From an uncultured Collinsella sp. (GTDB taxonomy: Bacteria > Actinomycetota > Coriobacteriia > Coriobacteriales > Coriobacteriaceae), in NCBI GenBank assembly GCA_900768265.1, contig CAAGCF010000040.1, positions 1-64,000 of the forward strand: a stretch of 64,000 bases of DNA, read 5' to 3'. Below the pieces are notes generated by a model. It searched no databases. It had not been told where the DNA came from and saw nothing but the letters and a program-made list of their open reading frames with translations. Numbering within the stretch: the first letter of the stretch is position 1; each line of letters starts with the position of its first letter. Below, in pieces: positions 18,078 to 28,777 of this stretch. The position numbers and the translations under genes were made by a program.

Positions 18078-19182
18078 GATGACCGTTGCTATTGCAGCTG
18101 GCGGCACGGCAGGACATATCAACCCCGCGCTCGCCTTGGCCGAGGAGCTGCGTGACCGCGGTCATCACGTTGTGTTCGTGGGCCAATCGCGCAAGCTCGA
18201 GGGTCGTCTGGTTCCCGAGGCCGGATTCGATTTTGTACCCATCACAGTTACGGGCTTCGATCGCTCCCGTCCCTGGACGGCGCTGACCTCGCTGTGGCGC
18301 GTCAATAAGGCCAAGCGTGCGCTTGCCAGTCACTTCTCGAAGGTCGGCAAGCCCGATGCCGCTATTGGCTTTGGTGCTTACGTTGAGGTCCCGCTGCTGG
18401 GTTGGTGCAAGGACGCCGGCGTTCCGTATCTGCTGCACGAGCAGAACTCTGTTCCGGGTCTGGCCAATAAGATGATGAACTCGCATGCCGCCCGCGTGTG
18501 CATTTCGGTACCTGCGGCCCGCACGGTCTTTGAGCGTGAGGGCGACCCCGACCATGTGCTCATGACGGGCAATCCTGTGCGTCGTTCGGTGATCGAGGGC
18601 GATCGCGCCCGCGGTCGCAAGACGCTCGGCGTGCCCGAGGATGCGACGCTTCTGCTCGTCTTTGGCGGTTCACTTGGTGCACAGCATCTCAACGAGCGCG
18701 TTGCCTCGCTCAAGGGTGAGCTGCTGACCCGCGAGAATCTCTACATTTTGCATTCGACGGGTGCCGACGGCTTTGAGGAGACCGAGCGCGCTTTGGCGCT
18801 GACGCCCGAGGAGGCGCAGCGCTATCGTGTCCAGCCCTATATCGACAACATGGGCGATATGCTGGCTGCGGCCGATCTGGTGCTCTCGCGTTCCGGTGCC
18901 TCGAGCGTGGCCGAGATCGCCGCGCTTGCCGTGCCCTCGGTACTCGTGCCGTACCCGCACGCCACGGCCGACCACCAGACTACGAATGCGCGTTACCTGG
19001 TCGATGCCGGTGCCGGCGTGCTATGCGCCGATGCCGATATCGATGCCCCCGCCTTTGCCGACGAGCTGCTGCACCTGATCGATGACGCTGCGGCGCGTGA
19101 TGCCATGCGTCAGGCGGCGCGTGGCTTGGCCCAGGACCGTGCCGCCGCACTTTTGGCCGACGCGGTAGAGGGATTGCGTTAG
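18067..19182 (+). CDS. murG: Undecaprenyl-PP-MurNAc-pentapeptide GlcNAc transferase
   Basis: 371 aa, GT-B fold. It converts lipid I to lipid II on the inner membrane face. Visible are AAGGTAGHINPALAL (first glycine loop), GFGAYVEVPLLGW, HEQNSVPGLANK and the C-terminal nucleotide-binding segment SRSGASSVAEIAAL. The ATG at 18067 (MTDKMTVAIAAGG) is taken because of AAGGGA upstream and overlap with the ftsW stop; an earlier in-frame start at 18034 would lie deeper in ftsW. Confidence 0.95.
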   Translation: MTDKMTVAIAAGGTAGHINPALALAEELRDRGHHVVFVGQSRKLEGRLVPEAGFDFVPITVTGFDRSRPWTALTSLWRVNKAKRALASHFSKVGKPDAAIGFGAYVEVPLLGWCKDAGVPYLLHEQNSVPGLANKMMNSHAARVCISVPAARTVFEREGDPDHVLMTGNPVRRSVIEGDRARGRKTLGVPEDATLLLVFGGSLGAQHLNERVASLKGELLTRENLYILHSTGADGFEETERALALTPEEAQRYRVQPYIDNMGDMLAAADLVLSRSGASSVAEIAALAVPSVLVPYPHATADHQTTNARYLVDAGAGVLCADADIDAPAFADELLHLIDDAAARDAMRQAARGLAQDRAAALLADAVEGLR

Positions 19183-19279
19183 TTAGACGGGATATCGCCG
19201 GTCGCCCTCGCGCTGATGCGGTAGGTGCGGTACAGTTAACGGGTTACAGGCAGCGTTTACGCAAGGAGTACACGAGCAC

Positions 19280-20698
19280 ATGGCTGATTCCCAGACTGCA
19301 ACCTCCGCGCCCGAGTTCAAGAGCGCCCACTTTATCGGTATCGGTGGCGCCGGCATGAGCGGCATCGCCCTCGTCCTGCACGAGCGCGGTTATACCGTTA
19401 CCGGCTCCGACCTTAAGACGTCGCGCTATATTCGCCAGCTTACCCGCGCCGGCGTGAAGGTCCACGTGGGCCACGAGGCTGCGACGATTGACGAGGTCAA
19501 GCCCGACGTGGTCGTGGTCTCCACCGCAATTCCCGAGTCCAACCCCGAGCTCGTGCGTGCCCGCGAGCTCGGTATTCCCGTGTGGCCCCGTGCCAAGATG
19601 CTCTCGGCCCTGGGCCACGGCTACACCACCATCGCCGTTGCCGGCACGCACGGCAAGACCACGACGTCTTCGATGTGTGCCACGATGCTCGATCGCATGG
19701 GTCTGGACCCCAGCTTTTTGATCGGCGGCATCGTCGAGGGCTACGACACCAATGGCAAGAACGGCTCGGGTGACTACTTTGTCGCCGAGGCGGACGAGTC
19801 CGACAGCTCGTTCCTGTTCCTGAACCCCAATGTGGTCATCGTGACCAACGTCGAGGCCGACCATCTCGATCACTACTCGGGCATCGAGGAGATCGAGGCC
19901 ACCTTTGCCAAGTTTATGGGGCTGGTGGGCGAGAACGGCACCGTCATCGTTTGCGGCGAGGACCCGCATCTGGTCGAGCTCGCCAAGTCGACGGGCCGTC
20001 ATGTGCTTTCCTATGGTTTTGCCGAGAACAACGACATCGTCTGCGTGCATCCGGATGTCAAGGGCATCCAGAGCGACTTTATCGTTCGCTTTGAGGACGG
20101 CACCGAGCACGCTGTCGAGATTAAGAGCAACCCCGGTCGTCACAACATGCTCAACGCCACGGCCGTTTTGACCGTCGCCCATGTTCTGGGCCTCGATATC
20201 GACGCCGCCGCTAAGGCACTTTCGAGTTTTGAGGGCGTCCGCCGTCGCTTTACCCACGTGGGCGATATCGACGGCATCACGGTGGTTGACGATTACGGCC
20301 ATCATCCCACCGAGATCAAGGCGACGCTCGCTGCTGCCTCTTCGCTGGGCTACAAGCATGTCGATGTCGTGTTCCAACCGCACCGCTATTCGCGCCTGCA
20401 GGCTCTGTGCGATGACTTTGCCGATGCCTTTGCCAACGCCGATAAGCTGCTGCTGATCGATGTGTTTTCCGCCGGCGAGATGCCGATTCCGGGTGTTACC
20501 TCCAAGATGCTCGCAGATACCGTTCGCGCCAAGCACCCCGGCAAGGAGGTCGTGTACTGCTCCAGCCGTCTTGAGCTCAACCAGGAGCTTGAGAAGCTCG
20601 TGGGCGAGGGCGACTTGCTGCTCACCATGGGTGCCGGCGACGTTACGACCGTCGGCCCCGAGTTCATCGAGTATCTGACTGCCAAGAAAGACGCTTAA
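19280..20698 (+). CDS. murC: UDP-N-acetylmuramate L-alanine ligase
   Basis: 472 aa. It starts the pentapeptide by adding L-Ala to UDP-MurNAc. It shows HFIGIGGAGMSGIA (N-terminal nucleotide fold), VAGTHGKTTTSS (ATP loop), EADESDSSF, NVEADHLDHY and the C-terminal VDDYGHHPTEI. An AAGGAG site precedes the ATG. The 97-base gap from murG has no ORF and could carry a promoter, though none is clear. Confidence 0.96.
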   Translation: MADSQTATSAPEFKSAHFIGIGGAGMSGIALVLHERGYTVTGSDLKTSRYIRQLTRAGVKVHVGHEAATIDEVKPDVVVVSTAIPESNPELVRARELGIPVWPRAKMLSALGHGYTTIAVAGTHGKTTTSSMCATMLDRMGLDPSFLIGGIVEGYDTNGKNGSGDYFVAEADESDSSFLFLNPNVVIVTNVEADHLDHYSGIEEIEATFAKFMGLVGENGTVIVCGEDPHLVELAKSTGRHVLSYGFAENNDIVCVHPDVKGIQSDFIVRFEDGTEHAVEIKSNPGRHNMLNATAVLTVAHVLGLDIDAAAKALSSFEGVRRRFTHVGDIDGITVVDDYGHHPTEIKATLAAASSLGYKHVDVVFQPHRYSRLQALCDDFADAFANADKLLLIDVFSAGEMPIPGVTSKMLADTVRAKHPGKEVVYCSSRLELNQELEKLVGEGDLLLTMGAGDVTTVGPEFIEYLTAKKDA

Positions 20699-20703
20699 CC
20701 CCT

Positions 20704-21615
20704 ATGGGTCTGTTTAACGCCGTCATGGCGCTTTCGGGCATGATCGACACGGACGTAGTCGAGGACGAACGTCTTGCACGCCATACAAGCTATCGTATCG
20801 GCGGCAAGGCCGACCTCTTTGTGACGTGCCATAGCTACCATGCCCTGCGTCGCGCCGTGGCGGTGCTTGACCGCGAGCAGGTGCCGTGGGTGATTATCGG
20901 CAAGGGGTCCAACCTGTTGGTTGCTGATGCCGGTTATCGCGGCGCCGTTATTTCGCTGGGACGTGAGTTTCAGCGCACGGTTGTTGCCGAGGACGGCTGC
21001 ACGCTGACCGTTGGTGCGGGCGTGATGTTCGCGCGTTTGGTCAACGACGCCTTGTCGCGTGGGCTTTCGGGCCTTGAGTTCGCGGTCGGTATTCCCGGTT
21101 CGGTCGGCGGCGCTGTGTCCATGAACGCAGGTACGCGGACCGAGTGGATCGGCTCCCTTATCGAGGACGTGGTCACGTTTGATCCGGCGTCCGGTATTAA
21201 GCACTATGCAGGGTCCGAGATCGCTTGGGGGTATCGCGAGTGCAGCTTGCCCCGTAACGAGATCATTCTCGAGTGCGTGCTTAAACTCAAGCCCGCGCCC
21301 AAGGCAGACATTCGCGAGCGCATGGAGCGGTACCTGACGCGCCGCAAGCGCACGCAGCCCATGGGCCGTGCATCCTGCGGATCGGTCTTTCGCAACCCGC
21401 CCGACGCAAGCGTGGGCAAGTTGATTGAGGATTGTGGATTAAAGGGTTTTTCGGTTGGCGGTGCGGAAGTTTCGCCCGTACACGCTAATTTTATTGTTAA
21501 TAACGGAACCGCTTCGGCCGATGACGTGGCCGCGGTTATCAGGCATGTGCACGGAAAGGTGAGGGAGGCGTATGGCATCGAGCTCAGACCGGAAGTTAAA
21601 TTCCTCGGCTTCTAG
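20704..21615 (+). CDS. murB: UDP-N-acetylenolpyruvoylglucosamine reductase
   Basis: 303 aa. FAD-dependent reduction of UDP-GlcNAc-enolpyruvate to UDP-MurNAc. It has LARHTSYRIGGKADLF, GKGSNLLVAD, GIPGSVGGAVSMNAG and the proton-donor segment GRASCGSVFRNP, the type-I MurB pattern. It begins six bases after murC. The ribosome site and start of ftsQ lie inside its last 44 bases. Confidence 0.95.
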   Translation: MGLFNAVMALSGMIDTDVVEDERLARHTSYRIGGKADLFVTCHSYHALRRAVAVLDREQVPWVIIGKGSNLLVADAGYRGAVISLGREFQRTVVAEDGCTLTVGAGVMFARLVNDALSRGLSGLEFAVGIPGSVGGAVSMNAGTRTEWIGSLIEDVVTFDPASGIKHYAGSEIAWGYRECSLPRNEIILECVLKLKPAPKADIRERMERYLTRRKRTQPMGRASCGSVFRNPPDASVGKLIEDCGLKGFSVGGAEVSPVHANFIVNNGTASADDVAAVIRHVHGKVREAYGIELRPEVKFLGF

Positions 21616-22837
21616 AGCATCGAAACCAACCTTCCGTCGCGCCGGAGGGCGTTCCGGCGCACCTGCCCAGCCTCAACTTAAGCCCGCCATGCCCTCTAAG
21701 TCTGTTGGGGCCGTTCGTCCTGCCAAGCGCCCGGTCGTCGGCTCGCAGCTGGGAGGACGCCCCGCTTCTAAAAAGGCGAGTCGTCCGGCTTCGCGTCCTT
21801 CGGTGACGCCCAAGCCGGCGATGGGCACCAAGACCTCCCGACCCGTGGCGACGCCCAAGCCTTCGCTGGGAGCTCGTGCGTCGCATGCCAGCCGTACGTT
21901 GGCTGGCGCTAAGCCGCGTTCACTGACATCGGTGCCCGCCGCCAAGGCGTCTTCGGCAAAAAAGGTCATCAATCCTCTGTCATCGCTCGGTGCCATGGCG
22001 GGCAAGGCGACCGACGCCGCTTCTGCCATTAAGGGTAAGGGCAAAATCGCGGGCGGCATCCTGGCAGCCGTGGCCGTACTTGCCATTATTGCCATCGTCG
22101 TCATCAACTCTGGCCTGTTCGCCGCCACCGATATTCAGATTCATGGCAGCGAGCATGTGACCAAGCACGACGCCATGCAGCTCATCAATCTTCCCGAGAA
22201 CACGTCGCTCTTTAACGTGGATCCCGATCAGATCACCGAGGGCCTCAAGCAAAACCCGTGGGTCTCGGGCGTGGATGTCCAGCGCCAGTTTCCCCATACG
22301 CTTATCATCACGCCGACGGAGCGTAAAGTTATCGCCATTGCGTATATCAGCTCCGACGACCTTGCCTGGGCTATCGGAGACGATGACACCTGGATCGCTC
22401 CGCTGTCGACGTCTGTCGAGGTGGACGACCAGGGGAACGTCATTACATCGGGGGAAGGTGCCAACACCCTGACCGGCATCGATGCGGCCTTAGCGCTTGC
22501 CAAGCACTACGGCGCCGTGCTGTTGACTGACGTCTCGGCCGATGTCGCACCGGTTTCGGGTCGGGCGGTGAGCTCCAAGGCCGTCAAGGCCGGCCTGGAT
22601 TACGCACGCGGTTTTTCGAGCGAGTTCTTGGACCAGGTGAAGGATATTTCCACGCCTTCCGTTGAGGCTATCTCGGCAAATCTCGACAACGGCGTCGAGG
22701 TGTCGCTGGGCGATTCGGACGATATCGCCAAGAAAGAACGCATCGTGACCAAGCTACTTTCGCAGGTAGAGGGCGTAACCTATATCAATGTGCGCTCTCC
22801 GGGCAACTACACGTTTAGGAACGCACCGACCGCCTAG
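21572..22837 (+). CDS. ftsQ: FtsQ/DivIB-type division protein with POTRA domain
   Basis: 421 aa. Its N-terminal cytoplasmic part of about 150 residues is low complexity, rich in Lys, Arg, Pro, Ser and Ala. One membrane helix follows (IAGGILAAVAVLAIIAIVVINSGLF), then the POTRA domain starting TDIQIHGSEHVTKHDAM. It links early and late divisome proteins. AGGGAGG stands just before the ATG inside murB, so translation is likely coupled. The long basic tail exceeds that of most FtsQ proteins. Confidence 0.88.
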   Translation: MASSSDRKLNSSASRASKPTFRRAGGRSGAPAQPQLKPAMPSKSVGAVRPAKRPVVGSQLGGRPASKKASRPASRPSVTPKPAMGTKTSRPVATPKPSLGARASHASRTLAGAKPRSLTSVPAAKASSAKKVINPLSSLGAMAGKATDAASAIKGKGKIAGGILAAVAVLAIIAIVVINSGLFAATDIQIHGSEHVTKHDAMQLINLPENTSLFNVDPDQITEGLKQNPWVSGVDVQRQFPHTLIITPTERKVIAIAYISSDDLAWAIGDDDTWIAPLSTSVEVDDQGNVITSGEGANTLTGIDAALALAKHYGAVLLTDVSADVAPVSGRAVSSKAVKAGLDYARGFSSEFLDQVKDISTPSVEAISANLDNGVEVSLGDSDDIAKKERIVTKLLSQVEGVTYINVRSPGNYTFRNAPTA

Positions 22838-23036
22838 CATCCTAAACGGCTTTGTTGAGGGGCCATACCACGCCGTTTATCTGGTTTGTTTGGTTTTCAC
22901 GGTCAATTATTTGACTGATACGTTCATAATGTGCAAACATAATACGGTTTACCTTTGCATTTACTTTCAACCTGAAGGTTAATGTGCGCAGGGGTCAACC
23001 CATGCTATGGCTATAACCTTTGTTCGGAGGACCGAC

Positions 23037-24191
23037 ATGCACGAGACAGAGATCAACAACTACCTTGCCGTCATTAAGGTGGTCGGCGTCGGCGGCGGCG
23101 GTACCAACGCGGTCAATCGAATGATCGAAGAGGGCATCCGCGGCGTCGAGTTTGTTGCCATCAACACCGATGCTCAGGCGCTCGCGATCTCTGATGCCGA
23201 TATCAAGGTGCACATCGGCACCGACCTTACCCGCGGCCTGGGCGCCGGCGCCAACCCCGAGGTTGGCCGCAAGGCTGCCGATGAGTCCCGCGACGATATC
23301 GCCGAGGCGCTCGCTGGCGCCGACATGGTGTTCATCACCTGCGGCGAGGGCGGTGGCACCGGTACCGGCGCCGCTCCCATCGTTGCCGATATCGCGATGA
23401 ACGAGGTCGGCGCGCTGACCGTCGCCGTCGTGACCAAGCCCTTCACCTTCGAGGGCCGCAAGCGCAAGAAGAGCGCCGAGGAGGGCATCAAGACCCTCTC
23501 CGATTGCGTCGACACCATGATCGTTATCCCTAACGACAAGCTGCTCGACATCGCCGAGAAGAAGACCACCATGCTCGAGGCCTTCGCGATTGCCGATGGC
23601 GTCCTTTCCCAGGGCACCCAGGGCATCACCGACCTCATCACCGTCCCGGGTATCATCAACCTGGACTTCGCCGATGTTAAGACCATCATGAAGCAGGCCG
23701 GTACCGCCATGATGGGTATCGGTACCGCTTCTGGGGACACCCGTGCCGTCGACGCTGCCCAGCAGGCTATCTCCAGCCCGCTGCTCGAGAGCTCCATCGA
23801 TGGCGCCACGCGCGTCCTGCTTTCCATCGCCGGCTCCAAGGACCTGGGCATCCAGGAGATCAGCGACGCCGCCGACGTTGTCGCCAATGCCGTCGACCCC
23901 GAGGCCAACATCATCTTCGGTACCGTTGTTGACGAGTCCCTGGGCGACCAGGTGCGCATCACCGTTATCGCCACGGGCTTCTCCGACTCCAACGTCAACC
24001 GTCAGGACGAGCTCTTCGCTGCCCAGCAGTCCCAGAGCAAGGCTGCTGCTTCTGCTGAGCCGCAGCGCACTGCTCCGGCTGCCAGCCCCGCTCAGGCTGC
24101 CCCGACTCGCAACGTCGGTGGTACCGAGCTGCCCAACTTTGGCAACGATCAGTTTGAGCTTCCCGACTTCCTCAAGCGCGGCAGCTTCTAA
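23037..24191 (+). CDS. ftsZ: Cell division GTPase FtsZ
   Basis: 384 aa, tubulin-like. The GTP-binding signature GEGGGTGTGAAPI, the T7 loop NLDFADVKT and a C-terminal conserved peptide (LPDFLKRGSF) that would bind SepF are all present, with a Pro/Ala-rich linker before it. The ATG at 23037 is chosen because CGGAGG is six bases upstream; an in-frame ATG at 23007 lacks a site. The 199-base AT-rich gap upstream (22838-23036) contains TTGACT at 22911 and two CATAAT boxes at unsuitable spacings, so ftsZ probably has its own promoter but none is certain. Confidence 0.97.
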   Translation: MHETEINNYLAVIKVVGVGGGGTNAVNRMIEEGIRGVEFVAINTDAQALAISDADIKVHIGTDLTRGLGAGANPEVGRKAADESRDDIAEALAGADMVFITCGEGGGTGTGAAPIVADIAMNEVGALTVAVVTKPFTFEGRKRKKSAEEGIKTLSDCVDTMIVIPNDKLLDIAEKKTTMLEAFAIADGVLSQGTQGITDLITVPGIINLDFADVKTIMKQAGTAMMGIGTASGDTRAVDAAQQAISSPLLESSIDGATRVLLSIAGSKDLGIQEISDAADVVANAVDPEANIIFGTVVDESLGDQVRITVIATGFSDSNVNRQDELFAAQQSQSKAAASAEPQRTAPAASPAQAAPTRNVGGTELPNFGNDQFELPDFLKRGSF

Positions 24192-24216
24192 GTCGTTCTT
24201 CGCATTGTTTTGCACA

Positions 24217-24247
24217 GGGGCGCGTCCGTATGGATGCGCCCTTTTTG
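24217..24247 (+). terminator. Terminator after ftsZ
   Basis: GGGGCGCGTCC pairs with GGATGCGCCC around GTAT with one wobble, followed by TTTTTG. It closes the dcw cluster before pgeF. Confidence 0.85.
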
Positions 24248-24401
24248 TTTCTCGTTTGTAAACGAAAGCCTCCAATCTCCTTACGTTCCCTTTACGTTTG
24301 GTCCCTACCGCTGCGGGTATCCTTTTAAAGAAGTATGGCAGCCGTATGACACGGACTGCTGCGGCTTCGCCGCGATACTTGTGTTATTAGGAGGCTTTAG
24401 T

Positions 24402-25202
24402 ATGGCAGCACGTGCGGACAACGTTTCGCGTGTCGACCATGATGGAGTTACGTTGGTAGAGGGCGCGACGCACGATGTCCGCTTTGCCTTTACCGAGCGC
24501 ACCGGTGGCGTTTCCGAAGATGCGTACTCCTCGCTCAATCTGGGCTCGCATGTAGGCGATGACCCCTTTGCCGTTCAAGAAAATCGTCGTCGAGCGCTCG
24601 AAGCCATGGGCGCCGCTGAGTGCGAGCATAATCTGCTCGTGCCCAATCAAGTACATGGTGACCACGTCGTGACGGTGACCTCGAACGGTGCCGATGATCT
24701 CGAGAACATTCGTGAGCAGATTGCCGAGGGCTGTGATGCCCTCGTCTGTACGGCCCATGAGGTGCCCGTGATGCTCTGCTTTGCCGATTGTGTTCCCGTG
24801 GTGCTGGTGGCTCCCGGCGGCTTTGCCGTGGTGCATTCTGGCTGGAAGGGCACGATTGCGCGTATTTCCGCCAAAGCCTGCCAGGCGCTTTGTGAGGCGG
24901 CTGACTGCACGCCGGAGGACATCTCTGCCTATATTGGGCCCCATATCCTGGGTGACGAGTATGAGGTGTCCCAAGAGCTTATGGACCGCTTTGCCGCCGA
25001 GTTCGCGTGCATCGATGCTACCGCTTCCCGTATGCTCGATCTTTCCGCCGCCATCCGCGAGGCGCTGGTGGATGCCGGTGTCGATGTGAATGGCATTGTG
25101 GACACCAAACTTTCCACCGTGCGTCAAAACGACCGCTTTTATTCCTATCGCAACGAGGGCGGCACCTGTGGGCGCCATGCTGCGATCGGCGTGATGCTAT
25201 GA
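24402..25202 (+). CDS. pgeF: PgeF-type purine nucleosidase / peptidoglycan editing factor
   Basis: 266 aa, the former laccase-domain YfiH family. Metal-site residues show in LVPNQVHGDHV, LCFADCVPVVL and VVHSGWKGTIARIS. Members act as adenosine-type phosphorylases and, in E. coli, protect peptidoglycan from L-Ser misincorporation. The ATG at 24402 has TAGGAGG at a good distance. It follows ftsZ, as in many Gram-positives. Its TGA overlaps the pstS ATG (ATGA), so it is translationally coupled to the phosphate operon. Confidence 0.9.
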   Translation: MAARADNVSRVDHDGVTLVEGATHDVRFAFTERTGGVSEDAYSSLNLGSHVGDDPFAVQENRRRALEAMGAAECEHNLLVPNQVHGDHVVTVTSNGADDLENIREQIAEGCDALVCTAHEVPVMLCFADCVPVVLVAPGGFAVVHSGWKGTIARISAKACQALCEAADCTPEDISAYIGPHILGDEYEVSQELMDRFAAEFACIDATASRMLDLSAAIREALVDAGVDVNGIVDTKLSTVRQNDRFYSYRNEGGTCGRHAAIGVML

Positions 25203-26035
25203 GAAAGATCGCATCGGTCCTGAGTGCGGCAGTGCTCACGCTCACGCTGTGCGCCTGCTCCTCGGGATCTTCTACCTCTTCCATCACCGTTGCCGGCTCT
25301 ACGACGTGCCTTCCCATTGCCGAGATCGCGGCCGAGGGCTTTAAGGAAGAGACCGGCATCGACGTGCTCGTCTCCGGCCTTGGCTCATCTGCTGGCATCG
25401 AAGCTGTTAGCGCCGGCACCGCCGATATCGCCAGCTCCTCTCGTGGCCTCAACGCCGATGAGCAAGACCTGGGCCTGACCCCGATCGTAATCGCGCACGA
25501 CGGCATCGCAGTCATCGTGAACGACGACAACCCGGTCGACAATCTCTCGACCGAGCAGCTCCGCGATATTTACGCCGGCAAGATCACCAACTGGAAAGAA
25601 GTCGGCGGAGAGGACCTGAAGATTCAGGTTATCAACCGCGACGAGGCGTCCGGTACGCGCGAGGCCTTCCGCACTATCGTGATGGACGGCGCGCCGTTCG
25701 ATCGCCGCTCGGCTGTTCTTTCGGGTACGGGCCAGGTACGCGATGTCGTATCCCGCTCACGTGGCGCTATTGGCTACATCTCGCTGGGTTTTGTCGAGAG
25801 CCTCAACGCCAAGACCTCGGTTAAGGCCGTTTCAGTCAACCATGTCGAGGCATCCGAGAAGACGGTCGCAAGTGGCGGCTATCCCATCTCGCGTGACCTC
25901 TACTTCTTTGTGAAGGGAACGCCTTCGCAGCAAGCGCAGGATTACATCGACTACGTGACGTCCGAAAAGATGGACAAGCAGATTCGCGAGGCGGGCTTTA
26001 TTCCCGTCACCAACGACGGAAAGGGGAGTGAGTAG
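25199..26035 (+). CDS. pstS: Phosphate-binding lipoprotein PstS
   Basis: 278 aa. The N-terminal signal ends in a lipobox (LTLTLCAC), so it is a membrane-anchored lipoprotein. AGSTTCLPIAE and GSSAGIEAV make the phosphate-binding loops, and later NRDEASGTREAF is a family hallmark. It delivers phosphate to the PstCAB importer. Overlap with the pgeF stop suggests co-transcription; no PHO-box-like repeats are visible in front. Confidence 0.94.
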   Translation: MRKIASVLSAAVLTLTLCACSSGSSTSSITVAGSTTCLPIAEIAAEGFKEETGIDVLVSGLGSSAGIEAVSAGTADIASSSRGLNADEQDLGLTPIVIAHDGIAVIVNDDNPVDNLSTEQLRDIYAGKITNWKEVGGEDLKIQVINRDEASGTREAFRTIVMDGAPFDRRSAVLSGTGQVRDVVSRSRGAIGYISLGFVESLNAKTSVKAVSVNHVEASEKTVASGGYPISRDLYFFVKGTPSQQAQDYIDYVTSEKMDKQIREAGFIPVTNDGKGSE

Positions 26036-26036
26036 C

Positions 26037-26960
26037 GTGGAAGCACAGGAAACCCCCCAGATTGAGCAGGAGACTCAGGCGCCCAAAAAGCGTGAGTTGG
26101 CGTTGGTGTCGCGCAGCACCTATCTTAAGGAGAAGGCGCTGCAGTGGATCTTCTTTGCCTGCGCGTTCTTGGCGGTCGTCACCGTCATCCTGATTTTTGT
26201 CTTTACCACGTACTCGGCGCTGCCGGTCTTTACCGACATCGGCCTGGCGGACTTCTTTAGTTTTACGTGGGCGCCCTCTGAGGGTCACTACGGTATTATG
26301 TCGCTGCTGGCGGGTTCTGGTCTGGTGACCGTCGGTGCCCTTGCCATGGGCGTGCCGTTGGGTGTGGGCACAGCCGTGTATCTGGTCGAGATTGCCAGCA
26401 AGCGCGTGCGCAAGCTCATCAGCCCTGCCGTCGACCTGCTGGCGGGTATTCCCTCCATCATCTACGGCTTCTTCGGCATGATCATCATCCGCCCGTTTAT
26501 CGCCCAGCTGACCGGCGGCCTTGGCTTTGGCGCACTGACGGCGTGGTTCGTGCTCGCCATCATGATTGTCCCTACCATCACCACGCTCACCATCGATGCT
26601 CTCAATTCCATTCCCATGGGCATTCGCGAGGCGTCTTATGCCATGGGTGCCACCAAGTGGCAGACCATCTACAAGGTCGTGCTGCCTGCAGCCAAGCTGG
26701 GCATCGTCGATGCGATTGTCTTGGGCATGGGGCGTGCCATCGGCGAGACCATGGCCGTGCTCATGGTCGTGGGCAACGCTCCGGTCATCCCGGACAGCAT
26801 CTCGAGCCCCATCTCGACGCTCACGAGCCAGATCGCGCTCGACATGAGCTATTCCTCGGGCCTGCACCGCTCGGCTCTGTTTGGCATGGGCGTGGTCCTG
26901 TTTATCATCTCCGCTGCACTGGTGGGTATCGTCCGCCTGATTTCCAAGAAGAGGGGGTAG
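26037..26960 (+). CDS. pstC: Phosphate ABC transporter permease PstC
   Basis: About 307 aa, six membrane segments. The EAA loop reads EASYAMGATKWQTIYKVVLPAAKLGI, the contact to PstB, and GIPSIIYGFFGMIII is a PstC hallmark. GTG at 26037 is preferred to GTG at 26028 because AAGGGGA (26021-26027) would touch the earlier codon; both are in frame. Confidence 0.93.
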   Translation: MEAQETPQIEQETQAPKKRELALVSRSTYLKEKALQWIFFACAFLAVVTVILIFVFTTYSALPVFTDIGLADFFSFTWAPSEGHYGIMSLLAGSGLVTVGALAMGVPLGVGTAVYLVEIASKRVRKLISPAVDLLAGIPSIIYGFFGMIIIRPFIAQLTGGLGFGALTAWFVLAIMIVPTITTLTIDALNSIPMGIREASYAMGATKWQTIYKVVLPAAKLGIVDAIVLGMGRAIGETMAVLMVVGNAPVIPDSISSPISTLTSQIALDMSYSSGLHRSALFGMGVVLFIISAALVGIVRLISKKRG

Positions 26961-26963
26961 GCT

Positions 26964-27869
26964 ATGTCCGATTCCGTTGACACGACGGTCGATACGACCT
27001 CGTCGCGCGAGCGCATCAAGCGTGCCCTTTCCCATGGCAAGAAGGGCCGCATCAACAAGGACCTCTCCAACAAGATCATGCTCGGCGTGTTTCGCGCCGC
27101 GGCCTATATCACCACGCTGGTGCTGATCGCCATCATCGCCTACGTGGTCATCAACGGCCTGCCGCATATCTCGCTCGACTTTATCTTTGGCTGGCCGCAG
27201 GGCGTCAACGCCGAGGGCGGCATTTGGCCCACGATCGTCTCGACCATCTACGTGACGGCGCTCGCCATGCTTATCTGCACGCCGGTTGCCGTCCTGGCTG
27301 CGGTCTATCTGGCCGAGTACGCCAAGCAGGGCAAGGTCGTCGACATTATTCGCTATGCTGCCGATGCCCTGGCCTCGGTGCCCTCCATTGTTATGGGCCT
27401 CTTTGGCTACGCCTTGTTTGTCGAGGCCATGGGCCTAGGTCTTTCGATGGTCTCTGCCGCGCTGGCGCTGGCACTTCTGATGCTGCCTATCGTCATGCGC
27501 ACCACCGAGGAGGCAATCCGCGCCGTTCCACGCTATATCCGTTGGGGTGCATATGGCCTGGGCGCCACCAAGTGGCAGGTCGTCTCCAAGATCGTGCTTC
27601 CCTCTGCCTTCGGCCGCATCGCCACCGGCATTGTCCTTGCCATCGGCCGCGCCATCGGCGAGACCGCCGTGGTGCTCTACACCATGGGCCAGGCCATCAA
27701 CCTGCCTATTTCGCCGCTCGATTCCGGTCGTCCCATGACCGTTCACCTTTATCTGCTCGCCAATGACGGCATCAACATGAACGCAGCCTACGGCACCGCG
27801 CTTTTGCTGATGGCGATTATTCTGGCCTTCAACCTGTTTGCGCGCTATCTGTCGCGCAAGCGCCGCTAG
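26964..27869 (+). CDS. pstA: Phosphate ABC transporter permease PstA
   Basis: 301 aa. Similar to PstC in layout: membrane segments with LASVPSIVMGLFGYALFV and the EAA loop (WGAYGLGATKWQVVSKIVLPSAFGRI). It pairs with PstC to form the channel. It lies three bases after pstC and 12 before pstB. Confidence 0.94.
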   Translation: MSDSVDTTVDTTSSRERIKRALSHGKKGRINKDLSNKIMLGVFRAAAYITTLVLIAIIAYVVINGLPHISLDFIFGWPQGVNAEGGIWPTIVSTIYVTALAMLICTPVAVLAAVYLAEYAKQGKVVDIIRYAADALASVPSIVMGLFGYALFVEAMGLGLSMVSAALALALLMLPIVMRTTEEAIRAVPRYIRWGAYGLGATKWQVVSKIVLPSAFGRIATGIVLAIGRAIGETAVVLYTMGQAINLPISPLDSGRPMTVHLYLLANDGINMNAAYGTALLLMAIILAFNLFARYLSRKRR

Positions 27870-27881
27870 TTAAGGAGTCCC

Positions 27882-28685
<804 letters not shown>

Positions 28686-28777
28686 TCGGTGCGACTAGTC
28701 CCAAGCCGATCGGACCTGATCCGGTGCGTATTCACTGTGCGGGCGGCATGACCGCACCCAACTGATTGGAGTGAACC